Shown here: positions 40,401 to 48,216 of the stretch, piece after piece
Layout of the letters: the number at the start of each line of letters is the position of its first letter
Position numbering within the stretch: the first letter of the stretch is position 1
NCBI GenBank assembly: GCA_964036195.1
Contig: CAXIWS010000776.1
Span: forward strand, 16,251-80,250
Origin: Sphaerolaimus hirsutus
Taxonomy: Eukaryota; Nematoda; Chromadorea; Monhysterida; Sphaerolaimidae
Direction: 5' to 3'
DNA length: 64,000 nucleotides
Translations under genes and position numbers: made by a program
Notes under the pieces: generated by a model
Databases searched by the model: none
What the model was told of the DNA's origin: nothing
Seen by the model: only the letters and a program-made list of their open reading frames with translations

Positions 40401-43400
40401 TTTATGTGGATGGGTTAAGATAGTTGTTATTTATGTGGATGGGATGGAAAAGTTTGAAGCGCCACAACTTTTGATCGGAAAGATATATTGAACTCATTTT
40501 TGTTTTACATTAATTCTCATTGTCTAAAGTATAAGATAGCATGTTCAGAACAATTTATGTTTCGTGTTGAAAAACCGGGTCAAATCGGCATACGGAATTT
40601 ACACATCACTAATACAACTACAAAAATGTAATCCGCAGGTTGTCCCGATCATTTTAAATGTTAAACGATCCAAATCGGCCCAGAAATGGCTGAGTTATTG
40701 AGCTTTCAATTCAAGATGCCAGATCGGACATGTAAAATAACCACGTTTTTATAGACCCCCTTATCTCGGGACTGGGGGATTTTTTGAGGAAAAAAAAATT
40801 TGGTCGTAGCCCCTACCTCAAACCCCAACATACTTGAACGGCATCAAAATTAGCCAACGTACAACAGTCTGGGACGACATGAAAGTTTGGTGGACCCCCC
40901 CCCCCTAAAATGCCACCCTTGATTTATGCTATGCTTCCAGGTTCGCTCCAGCTGGGACTGGCAGCAGCCAGCAGAGCAGCCATTCACAGCTGCCCAGCTG
41001 GCAGTGAACTACTGGGACAGCAGGCCAGTGGCCCGGGATGCCCAGTGGAACGTCACCAAGCGAGCAGTGGTTGAAGCTGCTTGCACACCGGGGCTTGTTT
41101 GTGGACAGGTGAGTTTTGTGTCTAGACTCTAGAGATGTAAAACTGCCAATGTTTGGTGCCAGTGCCAGAGCATGGTGCTTTTGGTGCTGACATCATTTTT
41201 CCTTGGCACTATTAACAGTGCGGCCCAGAAAAAGCAACATTTTGCTCTGGCACTTGGTGCTATTTTCCCATGGCACCGCAAACAAAAGTGACTAGAGGAC
41301 TAGACTAGAGGCACTTGGTCTTGGGTTCGGAAAAGCTCCACGGATTCTTAGCTTTCTGCAAAATGAAAAAAAAATCAATCTTATATTGTTCCTCCAATGA
41401 AAACATAGTGTGAATAAATAAAACTACACATACCGTATTTCCTCGAAATACCCCCCGGGGGGTGATTGTTTCAGAGTGAGAATTTTGAGAGAAAAACGTG
41501 AAAAATGCAACTATAACCACCATTTATAAGTTTTTACAGCATTATATAAGGATGTAGATGGTATAAACGGTGTTCAAACGTAACACAGTAAGTGTTTTGA
41601 ACATCTGTTATGCATTTCCCGGACCACAAATTCATAGTGCCGATTTTGAGGGGGGGTATTTCGAGGGGGGGTATTTCGAGGAAATACGGTAGGTTCAAAA
41701 AAGTCCATTTCAAAAATATCAAACAATTCATACCTCACAGACAATCACAGTGGACATAGTCAGTGAAAAGAAGCACATATTCCACTTCGAGCAGTCGTGC
41801 ATGAGCCAGAAACAGCTGAAAACGTCCCGCTTCATGAAGATTCTGCCAACAGCTTGCGTGGAAATCTTTATGGGCATGTTTGATGAGCAGGGGGAGGAGG
41901 ATGATGTCCTGCGGGACATGAGCCAGCTCACTGCCAATTTCCATGTGCGCTTGTGTACCATATTTCTTTGAAATACCCCCAGGGGGTTTATATTTCAGAG
42001 TGGGAATTTTGAGGGAGATATTTTGAGGGGGCTTATTCGAGGGGGTGGTTATTATTTCATCAGAAATTTTTATGGAGAGTTGTAGTAAAACATAGGTATT
42101 TATGTACCCAAAACGTAATAAATGTGACCAAATAGGATATATTTTGCTCATATTTTCGTAGATCGTCCCATAAACAAGTCTAGCTATAGCTGCGATGTGA
42201 ATGCACAGCAATAAATAAATACATAATGTTGATTGCATACATGATGCACCTTATCCAAGATGGGGAGAGAGGTATTTCGCGGGGTGGGGGGGGGGGTATT
42301 TTTCCAGCCCTTAAGACCTGGGGGTATATCGAGGGGGGTTAATTCAAGGGGGGTATTTCGAATAAATACGGTAGTTTTTAAAAATAGGGTGAGCAATTAT
42401 ATAAATGTTTTAAAAAATGGGGTGGTGTTTACACAAAAACAACAAACAGTTTAACAACAAATTTATTTAAGTTTCTTATTTCAAGGATCAAAGTTCTGTG
42501 TTTGTGAGAAAAGGCAGTGACCTATACATTGTCATTGCGACCACTGAGCTGCGACAACAGGAATTTTTTAAATGTCTATACCTTACGAGGAACAAGCACA
42601 AGTTATCAGAAACTTGGCATGTGTGTACAATCAAGTAGTATGTATACTTCACTGCCTTCTCTCACAAATACAGGACTTTTTCCTTGAAATCTGAAACATT
42701 AAAACCAAATTCTGAAACATTAAAGCACACACACCCCTCCTCATGCAGCTGCCGCGCGTGATGCCCATGGAGCTACTGGAGCACTACGCGCACCAGGTGG
42801 CAGTCCCAGACCCTGCAAAATGTCCTGTAAAATGTCAAATGTCATGCAATGTGCAACGATGGGTAAGCTCTCCAAAAAAGAACATAATCTGTGTTTTGAG
42901 TTTTTCAAAAATGAATACCTGTGTTTTGAGTTTTTTTTCTCGAAAACTCTGTTTTTATTTCTGTGTTTTTGTAAAAACTTGAGTTTTTTTAGGGGTTTTT
43001 TTGTTGAAAAAACTCGAGTTCTTTCCAAAAAAATAGAGTTTCCCCCCAAAGATTTTGATTTACACCATTTCGATCTGGAAACAGTGGTTTTCTTATAAAA
43101 TATTGGTTTTACACATCTTTTCACCCCACATAACATTTGTGTATTCATTAAGTTTTAAAAAAGTCCATCAAAATGTCCACAATGAGGACATTAACATCAC
43201 AACACCAGCAACAAAATGCCCAGAAACGACAATTTACACAGTACTCCAAAATTCTTCAATGGATGTGCACTGTATGGAAGACTACGGAATTGATTTGAAC
43301 TACAACTACCATTTATCTCGAAATACCCCCATGGGGATTTATTCTTTCATCAGAAAGTTTTGTAAGGCATTAAGAAAATAGTAGGCATTTACATACCCAA

Positions 43401-44375
43401 AACAGGTTATAAATGCGTACAAACAGGATATATTTAAAATAAAATGTAGGTAGCTACACAACCTAGTACAGTCTATGTGTAGCTGCGATGCAAATTAGCA
43501 GTAAAAAATACATCATGTACATTGGATACATGATGTACATCATCCCGGAGGGGGCTATTTCGAGGGGGGGGGGCTTATTATTTCACCAGTCCATTTTGAG
43601 GGGGGCTATTTCGAGGGGGGGGGGCTTATTATTTCACCAGTCCATTTTGAGGGGGGTTAATACGATGTAATAAGGTATACTTAAATGTCGAAACTTAAAT
43701 TGTCGAATCCACCATAAGATGTGCATGCCATCTTGAATTTCTTTTTTGTACCATTATAAAATATGATTACATTATGTACTTATTTACATACTATACATGC
43801 TTATCTTAACTTGTTTAGTTTAACTGGATTAATGTGCATTCAACCGCTGCGCTGAAAAAAACACAAAAACTCAAAAAAAACTTTTCTGTGTTTCCGTGTT
43901 TCTGTGTTTCTGTGTTCTCCAAAAAAAGCTCATTTGAGTTTTGAGTTTTTCAAAATTTATGAGTTTCCATGTTTCTGTGTAAAACAAAAACACAGAAACT
44001 CAATGAGTTTCTGTGTTCAATTTCTATTTTTTCCATCATTGGCAATGTGTCAAAAGTCACGGAAAATGCCCTGCATAATGGCACATGTACGTTTGTCATT
44101 TTGCAGGGCATTTTCCGCGACTTTTGACACTTTGCATGGCATTTGACACTTTACAGGGCATTTTCCGTGACTTTTGACACTTTGCATGACATTTGACATT
44201 TTACAGGGCCTGGGATTGGCACCAGGAGCAGCCCAGTGTCGTCTGGGACCAGGTGCTCACCCTGCTGCTCTACTGCCACGTGGACAAGTGGATGGCCGTG
44301 GTCAGTTCTCATGGGGCAAGGGGTGGCTTCAGCTTTACGGGGGCTACCAGCTCATCAAACCCAGTGCCCATCAAC
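25366..44375 (+). CDS. Large Cys-rich multi-exon gene, right copy (partial)
   Basis: About nineteen exons (d to v) run left to right. GT-AG boundaries and phases agree for d-e-f-g and for i through v, which argues for one long protein of which about 950 residues are visible here. No family could be named. Cysteines are frequent, NxT sequons occur (for example NRT in exon d and NVT in exon s), and no transmembrane stretch is obvious, so a secreted or luminal protein is inferred. Exons a-c have no counterpart on this side: upstream of 25201 the sequence is the spacer in the opposite orientation. The 3' end runs into a transposon near 44370 with no convincing terminal exon. Confidence 0.65.
26327..26703. 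mobile_element. Right-arm-only insertion, 377 bp
   Basis: The left arm reads GTGAAAATATTTCTAAG without interruption; here the segment lies between two AAAAT copies (26322-26326, 26699-26703). No TIR was recognised. It contains AATAAAATTAAAATAAAAT-rich sequence. It could instead be a precise loss from the left arm. Confidence 0.6.
26733..26870 (+). CDS. Exon e, Cys-rich, large gene
   Basis: Acceptor CCTAAACAG, donor GTAATA; phase 1 in and out. The frame begins HYCCFGVLCNGVCPSRSSYY and has six cysteines in 45 residues, two of them adjacent. The left mirror 21824-21961 is identical in all 138 bases. Confidence 0.75.
27592..27685 (+). CDS. Exon f, large gene
   Basis: Acceptor GGCTATACAG, donor CAG|GTGTTG; phase 1 in, phase 2 out. 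The 30 codons include SLPCTAFPYNTAPVFAWPWC. In the left mirror (21013-21106) the acceptor dinucleotide is GG instead of AG. Confidence 0.6.
28668..28900 (+). CDS. Exon g, large gene
   Basis: Acceptor AAGCACAG, donor GTAGAA; phase 2 in, phase 1 out; 77 codons including WWDIFARAVEYVLSDCDLSL and RGCLYYPPIPDDTVNNLVNM. The left mirror 19771-20003 differs by five amino-acid replacements (Arg/Trp, Pro/Leu, Thr/Ala, Ala/Val, Phe/Leu), so constraint looks weak in at least one copy. Confidence 0.75.
29278..29405 (+). CDS. Tentative exon between g and h (Gly run)
   Basis: The acceptor AAACTCAG is followed by a frame starting CQCSGGGGAILSCSALSGRC. The phase fits exon g, and a GTGGGG donor would give the phase needed by exon h. 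The G run is three bases longer here than in the left arm, so the frame is kept there, but the left arm has one extra C downstream that would break it. Uncertain. Confidence 0.35.
30244..30391 (+). CDS. Exon h, large gene
   Basis: Acceptor TATTCACAG; the frame starts IRTKDYFGDSYTYNSGCMGE and continues with a charged helix-like segment to APTPGHKCSKG. The best donor, GTGGGC, gives phase 1, which does not match exon i; a later GT (such as near 30440) or a missed small exon is possible. The left mirror is 18279-18426. Confidence 0.7.
30781..31323 (-). mobile_element. Right-arm-only insertion with (ATGAA)n tail, retroelement-like
   Basis: The left arm is uninterrupted at this point (GCAGCACAT then GTTACAATG). 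On the minus strand the segment ends in ACTAAAATGAAATGAAATG, a short repeated 3' tail as in many non-LTR retrotransposons or SINEs. A minus-strand frame at 30796-31065 is weakly reminiscent of a reverse-transcriptase C-terminus; this is inference only. No clear TSD. Confidence 0.5.
31626..31857 (+). CDS. Exon i, large gene
   Basis: Acceptor CACCTATCAG, donor GTGGGT; phase 0 in, phase 1 out; 77 codons including SVLLSESRFNIAEQHIIGNH and PTKALVAAAEACYDGLTLHK. The left mirror is 17353-17584, with a silent difference in SESR. Confidence 0.8.
32245..32412 (+). CDS. Exon j, large gene
   Basis: Acceptor CTCATCACAG, donor CAACAG|GTTTGG; phase 1 in and out; 55 codons including YCGLYMNNILDETLQIEYGA and a Pro/Gln-rich end. 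An earlier GT at 32376 would break phase with exon k. The left mirror is 16798-16965. Confidence 0.75.
32893..32990 (+). CDS. Exon k, large gene
   Basis: Acceptor AAACACAG, donor ATTATG|GTATTT; phase 1 in, phase 0 out, reading ASCPAPKIGSTWNNVINQER. Another frame is also open, but only this one fits both neighbours. The left mirror is 16253-16350. Confidence 0.6.
33365..33520 (+). CDS. Exon l, large gene
   Basis: Acceptor CACACTGCAG, donor GTTTGT; 52 codons, phase 0 at both ends, including DKEGIVFDSNGPAAADGKAT and FVAGIEYTGLENHDEKQFN. The left mirror 15723-15878 has Asp where this copy has Lys before FVAG. Confidence 0.8.
33611..34676. mobile_element. Family A element, AATT target, right mirror copy
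   Basis: Flanked by AATT (33607-33610, 34677-34680), with ends GAGGCGTCTACCTC and the inverse of GAAGCGTCTACTTC. A TA-target CCGTATTACC MITE is nested at 33663-34114. Lies in intron l/m. Confidence 0.8.
35166..35284 (+). CDS. Exon m, large gene
   Basis: Acceptor at the end of a poly-C run (CCCCAG), donor ACAG|GTGGTG; phase 0 in, phase 2 out; 39 codons including VYRVTEVQHHTAVVQVGMVA. The left mirror is 13959-14077, with T instead of G as the last exon base. Confidence 0.7.
35652..36429. mobile_element. hAT-type element, right mirror copy
   Basis: TIR CAACGATGG at both ends, TSD GTCGTAGC at 35644-35651 and 36430-36437. Lies in intron m/n. Confidence 0.85.
36533..36638 (+). CDS. Exon n, large gene
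   Basis: Acceptor TTGGTTGCAG, donor ATG|GTCAGT; phase 2 in, phase 0 out, reading WAVDAKEDVVHWMDTMRNPP and then HYKQFCSVPDDKCIM. The left mirror is 12614-12719. Confidence 0.8.
37024..37190 (+). CDS. Exon o, large gene
   Basis: Acceptor CCCTGCAG; the donor is formed by the introner-like element, CTG|GTAGCA. Phase 0 in, phase 2 out; 55 codons including SMSYEEPGSLGFGFSGSMVA and APLLENMASVQPLINAT, then a Cys codon split by the intron. The left mirror is 12056-12222. Confidence 0.8.
37191..37655 (+). mobile_element. Introner-like TIR element forming intron o/p
   Basis: The intron begins GTAGCAGTCCCGGACTCTG and ends CAGGGTCTGGGACTGCCCCAG, inverted copies of one terminus. CTG precedes the insertion and CAG closes it, so the donor GT is element sequence and the acceptor AG belongs to the flanking trinucleotide. 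Phase is kept across it (Thr-Cys-Glu). A second element of the same family with CTG on both sides is nested inside (about 37367-37544). The left mirror is 11590-12055. Confidence 0.75.
37656..37832 (+). CDS. Exon p, Cys-rich, large gene
   Basis: Phase 2 in and out (donor GTAAAT); 58 codons including ADGCNSLAALGNEPTFGGKI and VTMCMGQCYLVGDGTWICDG. The closely spaced C-x3-C-x9-C ending in GTWICDG looks like an extracellular disulfide module; the family is not identified. A TAA follows in frame just past the donor. The left mirror is 11413-11589. Confidence 0.8.
38167..38277 (+). CDS. Exon q, large gene (frame ambiguous)
   Basis: The acceptor is TGTTTTCAG. Two frames are open. The one that fits exons p and r in phase reads GSMVATWFAMAALKTCKRHW and ends before GTTGGT. 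The other, starting WKYGGDMVRYGCIEDLQKTL, looks more protein-like but breaks phase with exon p. The left mirror is 10967-11077. Confidence 0.5.
38324..38941. mobile_element. Right-arm-only TA-target element, 618 bp
   Basis: The ends are AAGTCGGCGGAC and the inverse of AAGTCGGCAGAC, with TA at 38322-38323 and 38942-38943. The left arm has the empty site (AACCTTACACAAAA). No transposase frame. Same termini as the element at 51149-51717. Confidence 0.85.
39003..39228 (+). CDS. Exon r, large gene
   Basis: Acceptor CATCCCTTCAG, donor AGT|GTCAGT; phase 2 in, phase 0 out; 75 codons including TADGKKHAAAVWCCTEHLCL and SPAIIFNPLNAS. The left mirror is 10636-10861. Confidence 0.7.
39255..39728. mobile_element. 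Right-arm-only TA-target MITE, 474 bp
   Basis: The TIR CCGTATTTCCTCGAAATACC lies at both ends, with TA at 39253-39254 and 39729-39730. The left arm is intact (TTTTTTAATATGTCTACAC). The interior has poly-G runs and GTGATTGTTTCATAGTGGTC. Confidence 0.9.
40201..40934. mobile_element. GCATAGCATAAATC-ended MITE, right mirror copy
   Basis: Reverse complement of 9401-10140. Its right end (TTTATGCTATGC) lies directly before TTCCAG, the acceptor of exon s. Confidence 0.75.
40941..41108 (+). CDS. Exon s, large gene
   Basis: Acceptor GCTTCCAG, donor CAG|GTGAGT; phase 0 at both ends; 56 codons including SSWDWQQPAEQPFTAAQLAV and VVEAACTPGLVCGQ, with an NVT sequon. The left mirror is 9227-9394. Confidence 0.85.
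41433..41689. mobile_element. Right-arm-only TA-target MITE, 257 bp
   Basis: The TIR CCGTATTTCCTCGAAATACC lies at both ends, with TA at 41431-41432 and 41690-41691. The left arm has the empty site. Same family as 39255-39728. Confidence 0.9.
41741..41944 (+). CDS. Exon t, large gene
   Basis: Acceptor TACCTCACAG; 68 codons, phase 0 at both ends when donor GTGCGC is used, including SEKKHIFHFEQSCMSQKQLK and an acidic stretch FDEQGEEDDVLRDMSQLTA. A TA-target MITE begins 13 bases past the donor. The left mirror is 8655-8858. Confidence 0.8.
41958..42371. mobile_element. TA-target MITE, right mirror copy
   Basis: The ends are CCATATTTCTTTGAAATACC and the inverse of CCGTATTTATTCGAAATACC, flanked by TA. 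Lies in intron t/u. Confidence 0.75.
42749..42796 (+). CDS. Exon u, 16 codons, large gene
   Basis: Acceptor CTCATGCAG; reads LPRVMPMELLEHYAHQ; phase 0 at both ends. The donor is the first base of the introner-like element (CAG|GTGGCAGTCCC). The left mirror is 7803-7850. Confidence 0.75.
42797..44225 (+). mobile_element. Introner-like TIR element forming intron u/v
   Basis: The intron runs from GTGGCAGTCCCAGACCCTG to CAGGGCCTGGGATTGGCAC, then CAG. CAG stands on both sides (42794-42796, 44223-44225), so splicing removes the element plus one CAG and restores the earlier coding sequence. A hAT-type element (42854-44041, TSD GCAATGTG at 42846-42853 and 44042-44049) is nested inside. Without it the intron would be about 233 bases. 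The left mirror is 6377-7802. Confidence 0.8.
44226..44375 (+). CDS. Exon v, last exon seen of the large gene
   Basis: The frame continues in phase 0 from exon u: EQPSVVWDQVLTLLLYCHVD, then KWMAVVSSHGARGGFSFTG. A GTCAGT donor after WMAV is possible; otherwise the frame runs into a CAACGATGG transposon end near 44371 and stops in AT-rich sequence. The arms differ here by a silent TTC/TTT, which supports this frame. The left mirror is about 6228-6376. Confidence 0.6.
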
Positions 44376-44859
44376 GATGGCAAAAAAATTCGAAAATTCA
44401 AAACCTGTTTTCGAATTTTTGAATTATTTTGTTGTTGTTCTGTTTTTTGGTGAAAATCAGTAAAAATGCGGAAACGTAACCAAAAACGTCATATTCACAT
44501 GCATTTTTTTGTAGCAGCAGGAGCAAAATACATATCTGGGGGCAGTCCCAAGCCCTGTAAAGTGTAAAGTAAAGTGTCAAATGTAAAGTCAAATGCAAAG
44601 TAAAGTGTCAATCAAAACTAAAAAGAAAAGATTTTATTACTGAACGTTGCATGACAATTGATAGTTTACTTTACATTTGACTTTACATTTGACACTTTAC
44701 TTTACATTTTACAGGGCTTGGGACTGGCACCAGGTGCCAGTTCCGCAAAATAAGAAGTGAGAAGTGAAATGGCAAAGGCGAAGTCAAAGCGCAAAGGCGA
44801 AGTGAAATGGCAAATGAATTGGCAAAAGCGAAGTAAAAAAAAAAACAAATGAGTTAAGA

Positions 44860-45446
44860 GTTGAGTAAAATGACAAATGGCGAGTTAAGAGTAAAGTTAA
44901 AGTTTAAGAGAAAAGTTAAAGTTTAAAAGAAAAGTTAAAATTTAAGAGTTGAGTTAAAGGTTAAAAGTTGAGTTAAGAGTTGAGTTAAAGGTTAAAAGTT
45001 GAGTTAAGAGTTGAGTTAAGAGTTGAGAGTTAAGAGACAAGTGGAAAATGATGGTAAAAAAATAAAAATGTGAAATTGGTTTTGATATGGCTGTTCGCTG
45101 GCATGCTGCCAATGTTGTATGCACGACATTTGAAAATAACGTATCCAAAAAAATTATCGCTAAAAAAAAATCGCGGAACGTTGTTTCAGAATGGCCGTGC
45201 GGGGACAAAATATGATTGAAGATCAGCGTATCGCGCTTCTGCAACAAATGACCCATTTGTCTTTTAACTCAACTTTTAACTCAACTTTTAACCTTTAACT
45301 CAACTCTTAACATTTAACTCAACTTTTGACCAAACTTTTAACCTTTAACTCAACTCTTAACTTTTAACTTAACTTTTGACTAAACTTTTAACCTTTAACT
45401 CAACCCTTAACTTTTAACTCTTAACTTGTCTACTTGCGGAACTGGC
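44860..45446. mobile_element. Foldback element with GTTAAAGGTTAAAAGTTGA arrays, right mirror
   Basis: Reverse complement of 5055-5684, with about 100 bases fewer at the inner end. Confidence 0.7.
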
Positions 45447-45709
45447 CCCAGGTGGGCCCCCCCCAAACCTAAAATGCCGCTCTCGATTTATGCTATGGGC
45501 GCACATAAAGGTGCGTGTGGCCGATAGCTCATATTCGTTCAATGCGGTGAGCCAACCAGATTGTAATTATTCTTGTTTGGCCCACCCCGCTAAATTCATG
45601 ATCTAAATAGAGTTTCTTCGCCTGGATCAATTACAATGCAAATGTAGCACTAATCTACTGTGCAAACAAAAATAACCATTGGTCAGCCATAATCATAAAT
45701 ACCATAATT

Positions 45710-47376
45710 GAGGCATCTAGTTCCGAATGTCGTTAAGTCCATCATTTTGGATTTTTTCAAAATTGCATTTGAAATTTCAAAGTTGGCCCGAGCAGGCAAC
45801 TTTAAAGTGACAAGTCTTGCCCAAAACTTTTTGAAAAGCTTATGAATTTGTCTACATTTTCCATATTTTAAACCCTCTGGCCGGAATATATACTCATAGT
45901 TATGATGAGTTTTTTGACATCACCTCAGCAGATTCAGTGGAGATAACGAGTTTCGGGTGAAATTTCACTCGAATGTCGGTATCTCCACTTCCTATTTATT
46001 ACCTGTTCCACCTCATCATACCATATCTATAAGGTGTTAAAATTCATATATTGATGCTGGCATACTACACAAAGGACTTGCTATGTATAGCATTAATGGT
46101 GGGGAAATTATGCTTTTTTTATGTAGTGGCTCCAAAAGGCGCCATTTTTATGGAGTGGCGCCATGGACTCTGAAACGGCGCCATTTTTATGGAGTGGCGC
46201 CATGGACTCGGAAACGGCGCCATTTTTATGGAGTGGCGCCATTTCCTAGTCCATGGCGCCACTCCATAAAAAATGGCGCCATTCCCTAGTCCATGGCACC
46301 ACTCCATAAAAATGGCGCCGTTTCCATATCCATGGCGCCACTCAATAAAAATGGCGCCATTTCCTAGTCCATGGTGCCACTCAATAAAAATGGCGCCATT
46401 TCCTAGTCCATGGCGCACTCCGTTAAAATGGCGCCACTCCATAAAAATGGCGCCATTCCCTAGTCCATGGCGCCACTCAATAAAAAATGGCGCCGTTTCC
46501 ATATCCATGGCGCCACTCTATAAAAATGGCGCCATTTCCTAGTCCATTGCGCCACTCCATAAAAATGGCGCCGTTTCCATATCCATGGCGCCACTCAATA
46601 AAAATGGCGCCATTTCCTAGTCCATGGCGCCACTCAATAAAAATGGCGCCATTTCCTAGTCCATGGCGCCACTCCGTTAAAATGGCGCCATTTCCTAGTC
46701 CATGGCGCCACTCCATAAAAATGGCGACATTCCCTAGTCCATGGCGCCACTCCATAAAAATGGCGCCGTTTCCATATCCATGGCGCCACTCCATAAAAAT
46801 GGTGCCGTTTCCATGCCCATGGCGCCACTCCATAAGAAGCCACCCTATAAAAATGGTGTCATCTGAGAGTAAATCTATGAGTGGACATACCGACATTCGG
46901 ACAAAGATTTTTTGGAGATACCGACATTCGGAAAAAGTTTTTTTGGAGATAACGAGTTTCGAGTGATTTTTTCAAAAAACACGTTCAGATTTCTATACCG
47001 TAATTCGGATGATTTTTCCAATTTTGTATGGGGTTTTAGACCAATCTGTGCAATCTATACACCAATCTATACCGTAATTCGGAAATAGATTTCTGGCAGT
47101 GGAGATACCGAGTTTCGAGTGAAATAAATGTTGGCTTTTATTGGACATACCGAGATTCGAGTGAAATTTCATCAATTTCAGGGTGGACATAACGACATTC
47201 GGATGATTTTTTTTATTTTTTTCAAGAATCGGTGTCTCTGTATCTTGGGAATGGAGTGAGATATTGAGAAAAATTTTTTTCTATAATGAACAAATATATA
47301 TATGCATATATCAGATCTGCACCTAACTCATTTTTTGTCATTTTGGTCCTTACCGACATACGGAACTAGATGCCTC
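45710..47376. mobile_element. Right-arm-only AATT-target element with GGCGCC array
   Basis: The ends are GAGGCATCTAGTTCCGAATG and the inverse of GAGGCATCTAGTTCCGTATG, flanked by AATT (45706-45709, 47377-47380). Subterminal repeats read AACGAGTTTCGGGTG and ACCGACATTCGGA. The core (about 46135-46845) is a tandem array of GGCGCCATTTTTATGGAGT and its inverse GGCGCCACTCCATAAAAAT, switching direction near 46240. It inserted into the AATT that duplicates at the edge of the family A element at 47381. Long frames here are repeat artefacts. Confidence 0.85.
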
Positions 47377-47380
47377 AATT

Positions 47381-48034
47381 GTGGCGTCTAATTCTAAAAG
47401 TCGACAAGTCCACAAAATGCGATTTTTAGTAAATCAGATTTTACGTTTCAAACCCAATTCCAGGCCCTAGGTGCGTATCCAATATGGCTCTCTCATGCTT
47501 TCCATTAAGTTCCATATGTTGACAATAAAGTGTCAAATTTTCAGCCCCTAATCTCAAACCTACCTACATGTGAAAAATGGAGTGTCCATAAAATTCCATT
47601 CGTTCAGAGCAAAACTGTTTTTGGGAGGGAAATGGACTTGTCGCCTTCTTGCACGTGAGAACATTTTTGTTCCCGCCCAGGTTGGCCCTGCCTGGGCAAC
47701 ATGGGAAATTTATGTACCTGTCGACTTTTAGAAATCGGTGCCCATAGTGGACTTATCACATTTCTTGCGTTTTTCCCCATAAAAAACAGGATGCGGAGGA
47801 TGGACTTGTCGACTTTTAGCCCCAAAACTAAGTTGACTTGTCAACTTCTTGCCTACATTTTTTGCATTGTTCCCAAAAAATGTCAAATTTGGCACTATGC
47901 CATATGGGCATGTGAGGTCAAAAAATTTATGGAAAATGATGAAAAATGTGCGGAAGTAGCCCCAGATGACGTTTCCGGGCCTAACTCGAAATTTTCATAT
48001 TTTGGACTTGTCGACTTTTAGAATTGGATGCCTC
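47381..48034. mobile_element. Family A element, right mirror of 4131-4785
   Basis: The ends are GTGGCGTCTAATTC and the inverse of GAGGCATCCAATTC. AATT on both sides (47377-47380, 48035-48038). Confidence 0.8.
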
Positions 48035-48216
48035 AATTCTAATGCGACCTTTTTCAACCCAACCGTCGGCACACATTCCTTGCTGTGCACTGCCACATTG
48101 CCAATTGTTCAATGCACATTTTGTGTGTGACGGCTGTGGAGGTGCAGGTTAGCACCGGGTAGCGCTAGATGAGCACCGGGACTAGATGAGAACCGGGACT
48201 AGATGAGCACCGCCAC

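Noticed and set aside
46119..46966. Long frames on both strands of up to 159 codons
   Set aside because: They translate a GGCGCC tandem array whose unit length keeps frames open; repetitive MAPFPSPWRHSIK-type output is an artefact.
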